Made by a program: the position numbers and the translations under genes
The notes under the pieces: generated by a model
The model's input: only the letters and a program-made list of their open reading frames with translations
What the model was told of the DNA's origin: nothing
Database searches by the model: none
Shown: positions 43,095 through 51,254 of the stretch, piece by piece
Position numbering within the stretch: the stretch's first letter is position 1
Layout: each line of letters opens with the position of its first letter
Assembly (NCBI RefSeq): GCF_004923315.1
Contig: NZ_CP039649.1
Span: forward strand, 268,501 to 332,500
From: Azospirillum sp. TSA2s
GTDB taxonomy: Bacteria > Pseudomonadota > Alphaproteobacteria > Azospirillales > Azospirillaceae
Length of the DNA: 64,000 nucleotides
Direction of reading: 5' to 3'

Positions 43095-43918
43095 ACGCGA
43101 TCGTGCCGACTCCGCAGCTTGCCGTCCTGCGCCGCCAGACCGATCCGCGGCTGGAATGGCTCTGCGCCCAGATCGCGCGCAACCGCTTCCTGCCGGTGCC
43201 GCCGCCGGAGCTGCATTTCATCGGCGACGGCGATTTCCGCGCCATCGGGGCGGAGTTCCTGCGCCATTTCGTCCGGCTGGGCGGCCTGCGTCCCGACCAC
43301 AAGGTGCTGGAGATCGGCTGCGGCGTCGGCCGCATGGCGCTGCCGCTGACCCAGTATCTGAACTCGTCCTACGATGGCATCGACATCGTGCTGGACGGCA
43401 TCCGTTGGTGCGCCTCGACCATCACGCCGGCCTATCCGGAGTTCCGCTTCCACCATCTCGATGTCGCCAACGGCCTCTACAATCCCGACGGCCGGATCGA
43501 GGGGGAAACGGCGACGCTGCCCTTCAAGGCGGGTACTTACGATTTCGTCATCCTGACTTCCGTCATCACCCACCTGCGCACGGCCGACGCCGAGCGCTAT
43601 GCGGCGGAGATCGCGCGGATGCTGAAGCCGGGCGGGCGCTGCTTCCTCAGCCTGTTCCTGGCGGACGCCACCGCGCGCGCCGGCATCGCCAAGGGCACCG
43701 CGCGCCCGCCTTTCCGCGATGCGCCGGGCGTTGAGCTGCTGGCTGATCCCGAGCATCCCAACGCCGCCGTCGCCTATGACGAGGAGTTCCTGCTCGGCCG
43801 CTTCGCCGCCCATGGCCTGCGTCCTGCCCGCGCCGTGATGCGCGGCCATTGGAGCGGCCAGCGCGAAGCCGAGAATTTCCAGGACCTGCTGGTTCTGGAG
43901 AAGGGGACCGCGCCATGA
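43091..43918 (+). CDS. SAM-dependent methyltransferase
   Basis: The 275-aa class I methyltransferase has SAM motif I LEIGCGVGR at residues 73-81, an acidic strand-2 residue in DGIDIV, motif II around TYDFVILTSVITHL and post-motif MLKPGGRCFLSLF. It probably methylates a sugar or glycan, judged by its neighbours. The ATG overlaps the GT2 stop (ATGA) and the stop overlaps the next GT4 start, so it is translated as part of the glycan operon. The larger open frame starting at 42293 is a shadow. Confidence 0.88.
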   Translation: MNAIVPTPQLAVLRRQTDPRLEWLCAQIARNRFLPVPPPELHFIGDGDFRAIGAEFLRHFVRLGGLRPDHKVLEIGCGVGRMALPLTQYLNSSYDGIDIVLDGIRWCASTITPAYPEFRFHHLDVANGLYNPDGRIEGETATLPFKAGTYDFVILTSVITHLRTADAERYAAEIARMLKPGGRCFLSLFLADATARAGIAKGTARPPFRDAPGVELLADPEHPNAAVAYDEEFLLGRFAAHGLRPARAVMRGHWSGQREAENFQDLLVLEKGTAP

Positions 43919-45321
43919 GCCGCCGTCGCCTTCCATTGGTCCCGGCCAACCACACGGCGGCCGGTCCCGCCCCGCGCCAGCCGGCGCGTCCGCTGGTGGC
44001 TGCCCGGCCGCCGCGGGTGCTGCTGATTGCGCACAATCACCCGAGCCTGCATCCCGGCGGCACGGAGATCTTCGCGCACGAGCTGTTCGGCGGCCTGAAG
44101 GCGGCGGGGGCCGAGTGCCTGTTCCTGGCCTGCACCAACGACACCCACCGCGCGCCGCGTCCCGGCACCGGCTTCCAGACGCTGGGCCGCAGCGCCGACG
44201 AGGTGCTGCTGTGGGCCGGTCATTTCGACCATTTCCACCAAAGCCAGATCGATCTGCACGGGCTGGTCCCCGACTTGTCGAACCTGCTGCGCGCCTTCCG
44301 GCCGGACGTCGTGCATGTGCATCACACGCTGCTGCTGGGCGTGGAGATGCTGTTCCTGATCCGCCGCGTCTGCCCGGATGCGAAGATCGTCTATACGCTG
44401 CACGATTATTATCCGATCTGCGCCAATGACGGCCAGATGGTCACCCCGCCGCGCGGCGAAGGCGGAGCACGTGCGCTTTGCAGCAAGGCGTCGCCGGATG
44501 CCTGTCACCGCTGCTTCCCCGACCGGCCGGCCGACCAGTTCCTGCTGCGCGAGAAGCACATCAAGGCGATGTTCGGGCTGGTCGACCGCTTCCTGGCACC
44601 CAGCCGCTTCCTGCGCGACCGCTATGTCGCCTGGGGCCTCGATCCCGCCCGGATCGAGGTGATGGCGAACAGCCGCCCCTCGGTGGAGCCGGCCCCGGCG
44701 CGCGACCTCGCCCCCGGTGCGGCGCGCGACGCCTTCGCCTATTTCGGCAATTTGAACCCGTTCAAGGGCGTCACCGTGGCGCTCGACGCCGTCGCCCGCA
44801 TGGCGCGGCAGGGCCTTTCCCCGTCGCTTGCCGTCCATGGCGGCAGCCTCTATCAGGCGCCGGAGTTCCGCCAGCGGGTGGCCGACGGCTTTGAGGCGAC
44901 GCGCGGCCTCGCCTCCGCCCACGGTCCCTACCGGCCGCAGGAGATGCCGGCGCTGATGGCTGCCGCCGACTGGGTGGTGATGCCATCGATCTGGTGGGAG
45001 AACGCGCCGCTTGTGATCCAGGAGGCCTTCCAGCACCGCCGCCCGGTCATCGTCAGCGGCATCGGCGGCATGGCGGAGGCAGTGCGCGACGGCGTCGACG
45101 GCCTGTATGTCCGCCCCAACGACCCCGCCGACCTTGCCCGTGTCATGACCCGCGCGATGACCGAACCCGGACTGTGGGAACGGCTGTCGGCCAACATCCC
45201 GGCCGTCCGCCCGACGGAGGAGGCCGCGTCGCTCCACCTCGCGCTTTACGGCGAACTTTTGTCCCCAACATCCGCCAATCTCGCACCCGCCGCTCTTATC
45301 CAGGGGAATCGCACCCGATGA
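43915..45321 (+). CDS. GT4-family glycosyltransferase
   Basis: The 468-aa GT-B retaining glycosyltransferase has an N-terminal acceptor domain with the Gly-rich loop HNHPSLHPGGTEIFAHELF and a C-terminal donor domain: YFGNLNPFKGV, then IWWENAPLVIQEAF (the E-x7-E motif) and GIGGMAEAVRDGVDGLY. A Cys-rich segment (LCSKASPDACHRCFPD) resembles a metal-binding or structural knuckle and recurs in the related enzyme at 47668. The ATG at 43915 overlaps the methyltransferase stop (ATGA). Confidence 0.9.
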   Translation: MSRRRLPLVPANHTAAGPAPRQPARPLVAARPPRVLLIAHNHPSLHPGGTEIFAHELFGGLKAAGAECLFLACTNDTHRAPRPGTGFQTLGRSADEVLLWAGHFDHFHQSQIDLHGLVPDLSNLLRAFRPDVVHVHHTLLLGVEMLFLIRRVCPDAKIVYTLHDYYPICANDGQMVTPPRGEGGARALCSKASPDACHRCFPDRPADQFLLREKHIKAMFGLVDRFLAPSRFLRDRYVAWGLDPARIEVMANSRPSVEPAPARDLAPGAARDAFAYFGNLNPFKGVTVALDAVARMARQGLSPSLAVHGGSLYQAPEFRQRVADGFEATRGLASAHGPYRPQEMPALMAAADWVVMPSIWWENAPLVIQEAFQHRRPVIVSGIGGMAEAVRDGVDGLYVRPNDPADLARVMTRAMTEPGLWERLSANIPAVRPTEEAASLHLALYGELLSPTSANLAPAALIQGNRTR

Positions 45322-47513
45322 AGGACCGCAGCACCAAGGCCGACATCACCGCCGCCGTCCTCTTGGACGAGGACACGCTGATGCTGTTCGGCGCCATCGA
45401 CCAGCCCCTGCCGGTCGACAGCGTCGTGATGCTGGACGGCATGATCGACGGGCGTTTCCGTGGCGGCTGCTGGACCGACGGGGCGGGGGAGCGCTGGTTC
45501 CTGGGCGCCATCCGTGTCACCGGACTGTCCCACATGCGCCCGTCCCGCATCGAGATTGAGGATGCCCACGGCAAGCACCTGCTGCTGCCGCGCCTGTCCA
45601 ACGTCCGCACCAACCCGGCCCATCTGGTCGCGGCATTGCGCGAGGTGCAGCCGCAGTCGCTCGGCGTGGCGCTGGACGTCGCCGTGACCCTGCTGTCCGG
45701 CCCGGAGATGGGCGAGGGCGAGGCGGGGGACGGCGACCGCCGCACCCGCCTGCTGTCCGGTCTGGCGCAGGAGGCCTCCCGCCCCGATGGCTTCGCCGAG
45801 GTGCTGGGACGCTTCCGCGACGGTGCGCTGATGGTGCAGGGCTGGTCGCACGGCTTTCCGGCCGGCACCGCTCCTGTGTTGGTCGAGGCCGACGATCTGC
45901 GCCCCCATGCCAGCGCCGCCGCGCCCTTCCACCGTCCCGACCTGCCCGACGATGCCTCCGGCCTGCTGACCGTTCTGGAAGGCCCGGTCGCCGCGCCGGA
46001 CACCATTCGCCGCATCCATTTCCGCGCCGCCGACGGCTGGCGCCATCTGGCGATTTTCGAGCACCGGCAGTTGCTGGTCGATGGCGTTGCCTCCGCCCAC
46101 GCCCGCGACATGCTGGGGCAATTGCAGGGCGATGCCGCCCGCCGCGGTGTCGCCGCCGCCATCGCCGCCCGTTACAATGGGGTGGAGACGGTGTCGCAGA
46201 TCCAGGCTCCGGTGCGTATGGGGCTGGACATGGCGGTGCGCGTTCCGGGGGCAGGGCTGTTCGTCTGCGGCTGGCTGCTCGACCCTTCACAGGCTGTCCG
46301 CGCGGTGACGGTGAAGGGCGCCGGCATGACGGCGCGGCTGGACACCGACTGGTCGCGGCTTTCCCGCAAGGACGTGTCCGATGCTTTCGCCCACGATGCG
46401 CTGTTCGCCGGCCGCCTGATTCCGGGCAATGACGCCCACGGCTTCACCGCCTTCGCCCGCGAGCCGGCCGGCATCGCCGCCGACGCCGAGTTCCACTTGG
46501 AACTGACGCTGGCCGACGGCATCGCCTTCCTGCCGCTGCCCTGCCAGCCACCGACCGGTGATGCGTTGCGCCGCATGCTGGGGGCGGTCAATCCAGACAG
46601 CCCGTCCATCGACCGCGTCGTCGCCAACCATCTCGGGCCGATGCTGCGCACCGCGGCGTCCGGCCAGCCGGCTCCCTCCTCTGTCCTGCACCCGATGGGC
46701 CACGCGCTGAAGAGCCCGCGCGTGTCGGTGATCCTGCCGGTCTGCGACGGGCGCGAGGATGTCGACCTGAACCTTGCCCGCATGGCGAATGACTCGGACT
46801 TCGCCGAGGCGGAGATCCTGGTGGTGGCCGGTGCCGGCACGCATGAGCGTTTGGCCGGCATGGTCCGGCAGGCCGCCGGCTTCTACCGGCTGGCGGTCGG
46901 CTTCGTCGCAGCGCCCACCGCTGCCGATCCGTTCGAGGCGGTCGCCGCGGCCCTGCCGCATGTTCGCGCCGACCGCGTCCTGCTGCTCTCCCCGTCGGTG
47001 CTGCCGACCGAGCGCGGCTGGCTGTCGGCGCTGGAGCGCGCGATCCGCAAGCCGAACGCCGTCGGCTCCGCCGCGCTGGCGCCGGTGATGGCCAGCCCGA
47101 CCCTGCTGTACGAGGATCACTCCGTCCGCTTCGCCGGCATCGTCGCGGTGGACGGGCCGGGTGGCGTGGTCACCTACGAGCGCCGCTTCGCCGGCTACCC
47201 GCGCGACTGGTTGAAGGAGCAGGAGGCGTCGGCGGTCGATGCCGCCTCGGCCGACTGCGCGCTGCTGCCGCGCGAACTGCTGGTCCGCGCGATGGCCGAT
47301 GGCGGCCGCTATCTCGGGCCGGAGCCGAAGGGACTGGACCTGTGCCTGCGGGTGCGGGCGGCCGGCGGCTCTTGCCTGTGGCTGCCGAAGGTCCGACTGG
47401 TGGCGGTCGACGAACAGCCCCGCCACGCCCGCGACCCCCGGCTGGAGCGCATGAGCGCGCTGGTCGACGAATGGAGCTTCGCGGAGCGCTGGAAGGCGTC
47501 GATCGCGGCCTGA
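45318..47513 (+). CDS. GT2-like protein with degenerate catalytic domain (paralogue of 40803)
   Basis: The 731-aa protein has the same layout as the GT2 protein four genes upstream: unknown N-terminal part, a GLFVCGWLLDPS domain at about 310-400, then a GT2-like fold at about 465-725 (VSVILPVCDGREDVDLNL, DRVLLLSPSVLPTERGWL, LDLCLRVRAAGG). The donor-metal DxD is not evident (LLLSPSVL replaces FLNSDVV), and the NxGYSxANN loop is absent, so it may be catalytically dead or changed. It could act as a partner or acceptor-binding subunit of the active enzyme. ATGA overlap with the GT4 gene before it. Ends this overlapping gene chain. Confidence 0.78.
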   Translation: MKDRSTKADITAAVLLDEDTLMLFGAIDQPLPVDSVVMLDGMIDGRFRGGCWTDGAGERWFLGAIRVTGLSHMRPSRIEIEDAHGKHLLLPRLSNVRTNPAHLVAALREVQPQSLGVALDVAVTLLSGPEMGEGEAGDGDRRTRLLSGLAQEASRPDGFAEVLGRFRDGALMVQGWSHGFPAGTAPVLVEADDLRPHASAAAPFHRPDLPDDASGLLTVLEGPVAAPDTIRRIHFRAADGWRHLAIFEHRQLLVDGVASAHARDMLGQLQGDAARRGVAAAIAARYNGVETVSQIQAPVRMGLDMAVRVPGAGLFVCGWLLDPSQAVRAVTVKGAGMTARLDTDWSRLSRKDVSDAFAHDALFAGRLIPGNDAHGFTAFAREPAGIAADAEFHLELTLADGIAFLPLPCQPPTGDALRRMLGAVNPDSPSIDRVVANHLGPMLRTAASGQPAPSSVLHPMGHALKSPRVSVILPVCDGREDVDLNLARMANDSDFAEAEILVVAGAGTHERLAGMVRQAAGFYRLAVGFVAAPTAADPFEAVAAALPHVRADRVLLLSPSVLPTERGWLSALERAIRKPNAVGSAALAPVMASPTLLYEDHSVRFAGIVAVDGPGGVVTYERRFAGYPRDWLKEQEASAVDAASADCALLPRELLVRAMADGGRYLGPEPKGLDLCLRVRAAGGSCLWLPKVRLVAVDEQPRHARDPRLERMSALVDEWSFAERWKASIAA

Positions 47514-47520
47514 GTTATTG

Positions 47521-47618
47521 CCCCCACCTAACCTCCCCCGCTTCGCAGGGGAGGGAACTCCGCCGCCCTTGCACTAAACTCCCTCTCCCGCCCAGCGGGG
47601 GAGGGTCGGGGTGGGGGC
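47521..47618. repeat. Palindromic intergenic repeat within the glycan island
   Basis: CCCCCACCTAACCTCCCCCG on the left pairs with GGGGGAGGGTCGGGGTGGGG on the right, around a CCGCTTCGCAGGGGAGGG and CCCTCTCCCGCC pair. Same family as the other intergenic palindromes. Confidence 0.7.
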
Positions 47619-47667
47619 AAGCGACACAACTACTTCACCACCCCCGCTTAGGACAAACGGTCACACG

Positions 47668-48981
47668 ATGAGCAAGACCAAGCGCGCGCTGATCATCAGC
47701 CATGGCCACCCCTCCTTCTCGCTGGGCGGGGGTGAGGTCGCCTCCTACAACCTGCACAACGGCCTGCACGACCTGCCGGGCTGGGAAAGCCATTATCTGG
47801 CCCGCGTGGCCCCGCCCATCGCCCAGCATCGCGGCTCCGCCCTGATGGCGCTACGCCAGAAGGAGCGGGAGGTGCTGTATTACGCCAACGACTACGACCA
47901 TTTCCGCCTGTCCAACCGCAACCTGCCGGGGCTGGAGAAGGACTTCGTCCGCTATGTCCGCGACCTGCAGCCGGACGTGGTGAACTTCCACCACTTCCTC
48001 GGGCTGGGGATCGAGACCATCCAGGCGGTGCGCCAGGCGCTGCCGCGCGTGCCCATCGTGGTGACGCTGCATGAATACCTGTCGATCTGCCACCACCACG
48101 GACAGATGGTGAAGACCAGCCGCAACACGTTGTGCTACCGCGCCAGCCCGGCCGACTGCGCCGGCTGCTTCCCCCACATCGGCGAGGCGGAGTTCTTCAA
48201 GCGCGAACTGTTCCTGAAGACCTTCCTGGAGCAGGCGGATTTCTACGTCAGCCCGTCGAACTTCCTGATCGACCGCTATGTCGACTGGGGGCTGCCGCGC
48301 GAGAAGTTCCGCATGATCGAGAACGGCCTGACCATCGAGGGAATCGCCCCGCCGCGTCCGGTCACCCGGGCCGGCAAGCGCAACCGCTTCGCCTTCTTCG
48401 GCCAGCTGACCGAGTTCAAGGGCGCCCATCTGCTGGTGGAGGCGGTGTCGCGTATCTCCGACAAGGCCTGGGGCGAGGACGGCGCGCTGATGATTTTCGG
48501 CGGCAACCTGGAACGCCAGCCGGAGGCCTATCAGAAGCGCTTCAACGACGCGGTGGAGAAGGCTGGCGACCGGGTGCGCTTCTACGGCAGCTACCGCTCC
48601 GCCGAGCTGCCGGGTCTGATGAAGGACGTCGATTGGATGATCATCCCGTCGATCTGGTGGGAGAACTCCCCGGTCGTGATCCAGGAGGCCTTCCTGCACG
48701 GCCGCCCGATCATCGCCAGCAACATCGGCGGCATGGCGGAGAAGGTGACCCACGGCGTCGACGGCCTGCATTTCCGCAACGGCAGCGTCGAGGATCTGGT
48801 GGACCGCATGACGGAGGCGTTGACCACGCCGGACCTGTGGGACCGCCTGCGCCTGCGCATCCGCCGCCCCATCGACCGCGCCGAGTGCGCGCGCCAGCAC
48901 TCGGAGGTGTTCGACGCGCTGCTGGCCGCCGGCGGCGCCGCGCCCTCGATGCCTGAGCGCGCGGTGGCGCAGCGGGCGTGA
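47668..48981 (+). CDS. GT4-family glycosyltransferase
   Basis: The 437-aa GT-B enzyme is related to the one at 43915: Gly-rich HGHPSFSLGGGEVASYNLH, Cys cluster CYRASPADCAGCFP, FFGQLTEFKGAHLL, IWWENSPVVIQEAF (E-x7-E) and NIGGMAEKVTHGVDGLHF. The ATG at 47668 (MSKTKRALII) begins just before the first strand; the frame is open to 47611 inside the repeat. No membrane segment. Probably extends the same glycan as its neighbours. Confidence 0.9.
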   Translation: MSKTKRALIISHGHPSFSLGGGEVASYNLHNGLHDLPGWESHYLARVAPPIAQHRGSALMALRQKEREVLYYANDYDHFRLSNRNLPGLEKDFVRYVRDLQPDVVNFHHFLGLGIETIQAVRQALPRVPIVVTLHEYLSICHHHGQMVKTSRNTLCYRASPADCAGCFPHIGEAEFFKRELFLKTFLEQADFYVSPSNFLIDRYVDWGLPREKFRMIENGLTIEGIAPPRPVTRAGKRNRFAFFGQLTEFKGAHLLVEAVSRISDKAWGEDGALMIFGGNLERQPEAYQKRFNDAVEKAGDRVRFYGSYRSAELPGLMKDVDWMIIPSIWWENSPVVIQEAFLHGRPIIASNIGGMAEKVTHGVDGLHFRNGSVEDLVDRMTEALTTPDLWDRLRLRIRRPIDRAECARQHSEVFDALLAAGGAAPSMPERAVAQRA

Positions 48982-49005
48982 TAAGGGAAAGTTGGAATGC
49001 GCTGT

Positions 49006-49099
49006 GATATTTTCGAATATCGAGAAGATTTCATTCTGCAGAGCGCCGAACATATTGGTAATGTCGGATCGAAAATCGCAGGGCCTATAGCATAGGCCC
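49006..49099 (+). promoter_or_regulatory. AT-rich leader with two hairpins before the pyruvyl transferase
   Basis: GATATT-TTCG-AATATC (49006-49021) is a perfect 6-bp stem with a stable UUCG-type tetraloop. GGGCCTAT-AGC-ATAGGCCC (49081-49099) is an 8-bp stem with no T-run. They lie in a 197-nt low-GC gap between the glycosyltransferase and the pyruvyl transferase. They could be operators, an attenuator or mRNA processing sites. Confidence 0.4.
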
Positions 49100-49178
49100 A
49101 GTGCGAAGATTCGATTTAGCCCGGCGGTAATCCGGGCAATATCCGCCCCTATTATCGCCCAACCCAGGGAGAGCCGCC

Positions 49179-50366
49179 GTGGCCAACATCCTCGTCATGA
49201 TTCCGTCGGGCGAAGTCTACGATCACGACTGCGTGCGTTGGTACAGCTACCAGGACATTCAGCGCAGCATCGACCACTATCACAACATCGGTGACGCGTT
49301 CGTCTTCGACTCGTCGTTGAAGCTGCTGACCTACGACAAGCTGGATGTTCTGGAGATCCGCGAGTTCCGGCAGGAGGTCGTCGACCGGATCAATGCGGAA
49401 TACGACTACGTCTTCCTGCGCGGCAGCAACTACATCCACGATTCGATGGACTGGCCGGCGGCGACCATCCAGGTGCTGGCGAAGCTGCGCATTCCCGTTA
49501 TCGCCTTCGGCGTCGGCGCCCAGGCGCCGGCCACCGGCAGGCTGACGCTGACCGAGGAAAGCAAGCGCATCTGGCGGATGATCGCCGACAAGTCGACGAC
49601 GCTGGGCGTTCGCGGCACCTACACCGCCGAAGTGCTGTGGGACCTGGGCATCAAGAACACCCGCATCGTCGGCTGCCCGACCGCCTTCCGCAACCGCGAC
49701 CCGGAACTGCGCATCGACCTGCCGGCGCTCGACAGCGTGCGCAAGGTCGGCATCACCATGCGCCGCGAGGTCTCCAAGCATTATTCGCCGGACGTGCGCA
49801 AGTATCTGGAGCGCCACCGCGACTTCGTGAAGGACATCTCCCGCCGCTTCGACACCGTGCTGATGATGCAGGGCGAGGTGGAGGAGAAGAAGCTGCTGTG
49901 GGGCACCGAGGAGCAGAAGGCGGAGGCCTGGACGCACCTGCATGACAGCGCCTGGCTGAAGCAGTGGTATTTCGACGACGAGATGGACGCGCTGTACCGC
50001 GAGCGGCTGTGGTATTCAGACGTCGTTGCCGACTATGAGAACCTCGTGCGGTCGAAGGACCTCGTGCTGGGCTATCGCCTGCACGGCAATCTGATGGCGC
50101 TGTCGAACGCCACGCCGTCGGTCTACTTCAGCTATGACAGCCGCACGGCGGAGTTCGCGGAGACCTTCGCGATCCCTTGCTACAACGTCTATTCGGACAA
50201 GCCGTTCGTCCTTGAGGAATATTGGGACCAAAGCCTGTTCGAGAAGTTCAACCGCACCTACTACCAGCGCTATCGCGACATGCGGGAATTCCTGGACGAG
50301 AACTACGTCCCCCACCGCATGCCCAGCCACACCCTGCGCCGCGCCACCGACCGCAAGGCGGCGTAA
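49179..50366 (+). CDS. Polysaccharide pyruvyl transferase family protein
   Basis: The 395-aa protein has the PS_pyruv_trans pattern: NIGDAFVFDSSLKLL near the start, FLRGSNYIHD, PVIAFGVGAQAPATG, LGVRGTYTAEVLWDLGI, a central IRVGITMRRE-like strand, and the C-terminal VLGYRLHGNLMALSNATPSV. Family members transfer ketal pyruvate from PEP to sugars of exopolysaccharides, or act as GT-B-like polymer-modifying enzymes. Start is GTG at 49179, with GGGAGA 6 nt upstream. Separate promoter likely (197-nt gap upstream). Confidence 0.88.
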   Translation: MANILVMIPSGEVYDHDCVRWYSYQDIQRSIDHYHNIGDAFVFDSSLKLLTYDKLDVLEIREFRQEVVDRINAEYDYVFLRGSNYIHDSMDWPAATIQVLAKLRIPVIAFGVGAQAPATGRLTLTEESKRIWRMIADKSTTLGVRGTYTAEVLWDLGIKNTRIVGCPTAFRNRDPELRIDLPALDSVRKVGITMRREVSKHYSPDVRKYLERHRDFVKDISRRFDTVLMMQGEVEEKKLLWGTEEQKAEAWTHLHDSAWLKQWYFDDEMDALYRERLWYSDVVADYENLVRSKDLVLGYRLHGNLMALSNATPSVYFSYDSRTAEFAETFAIPCYNVYSDKPFVLEEYWDQSLFEKFNRTYYQRYRDMREFLDENYVPHRMPSHTLRRATDRKAA

Positions 50367-50408
50367 GCGAAAACGCACTCTCCAGCCCAACAACCGGAAG
50401 CCGGTCCC

Positions 50409-51203
50409 ATGTCCGCCACCGCCAAGATCGTCGAGCTTCGCGAGACCACCCCCGTGGCCGATCCCATCGACGCACCGCAAGCGGCGGCCATCGTCGGTCA
50501 TATCGACGCCCTGCAGGGTGGCCGAGTGTTCGGCTGGGCCTGGGACGGCAACCATCCGGCCGACCGGCTGGAGGTCGAACTGCGGCTGGAGCGGGACGGC
50601 GGTCCGCCGGAAACGCTGGCGCGGGTGGCGGCCGACCGGCCGCGGCCCGATCTCGTCGGCGGCGGCATCGGCGACGGTGCCCATGCCTTCGAGGCGGAGG
50701 TGACCTTGCCGGAGGGGGCGGACCCCTCGCGGGTGGTGGCGGTGGTGCGCTCGCCCTCCACCGGCGAGACCGCGACCTTTGCCCAGCCAAACCCGGAGGA
50801 CCAGCGGCTCGACCGATTGCTGGCGCCGCATCTGCAGCGCATCGGCGAGCGGCTCGATGCGGTCCGCCGCGACCAGCGACAGCTTGCCGCCGCCCAGCAG
50901 GCCATCGGCCGCCTGCTGCGCGATGCGGGCGAGGGGGTGACGGCCCTGCGCGCCGACGCCTCCCGTCTGGAAAAGGCCCAGGGCGAGCGAACCGATTCCC
51001 TGGCCGGGTCCTTGCGCGAACTGACGGAGCGGGTCAGCGGGCTGGAAGTGTTCCTGATGCGGATGGACCAGAGCCTGCGCGGCCTGGACAGCGCATCGGC
51101 GGAGATGACGGGCGGAGCGGGCTGGTCGCCGCTGCTGACCGTGCTGGGGTCGACGGCCGGCGCCTTCCTGGCGGTTCTGGTCGGCTGGCTGGTGCTGCAC
51201 TGA
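50409..51203 (+). CDS. C-terminally membrane-anchored coiled-coil protein with a carbohydrate-type beta domain
   Basis: The 264-aa protein has a beta-rich domain at about 28-125 (GHIDALQGGRVFGWAWDGNHPADRLEVELRLERDG, then GIGDGAHAFEAEVTLPEG), a motif recurrent in bacterial glycan-assembly proteins. A long coiled coil (130-230, heptads RLDRLLAPHLQRIGERLDAV, LREL TERVSGLEVFL) and one C-terminal hydrophobic helix (LLTVLGSTAGAFLAVLVGWLVL) follow. This tail-anchored layout puts the beta domain and coiled coil in the cytoplasm, suggesting a scaffold for glycan enzymes. No exact family recognised. It lies 42 nt after the pyruvyl transferase. Confidence 0.7.
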   Translation: MSATAKIVELRETTPVADPIDAPQAAAIVGHIDALQGGRVFGWAWDGNHPADRLEVELRLERDGGPPETLARVAADRPRPDLVGGGIGDGAHAFEAEVTLPEGADPSRVVAVVRSPSTGETATFAQPNPEDQRLDRLLAPHLQRIGERLDAVRRDQRQLAAAQQAIGRLLRDAGEGVTALRADASRLEKAQGERTDSLAGSLRELTERVSGLEVFLMRMDQSLRGLDSASAEMTGGAGWSPLLTVLGSTAGAFLAVLVGWLVLH

Positions 51204-51254
51204 ACCGGAAAGTTCCGCTAGACTGAAGGGTAGGCAACCGCGGGGGACCCGGCG

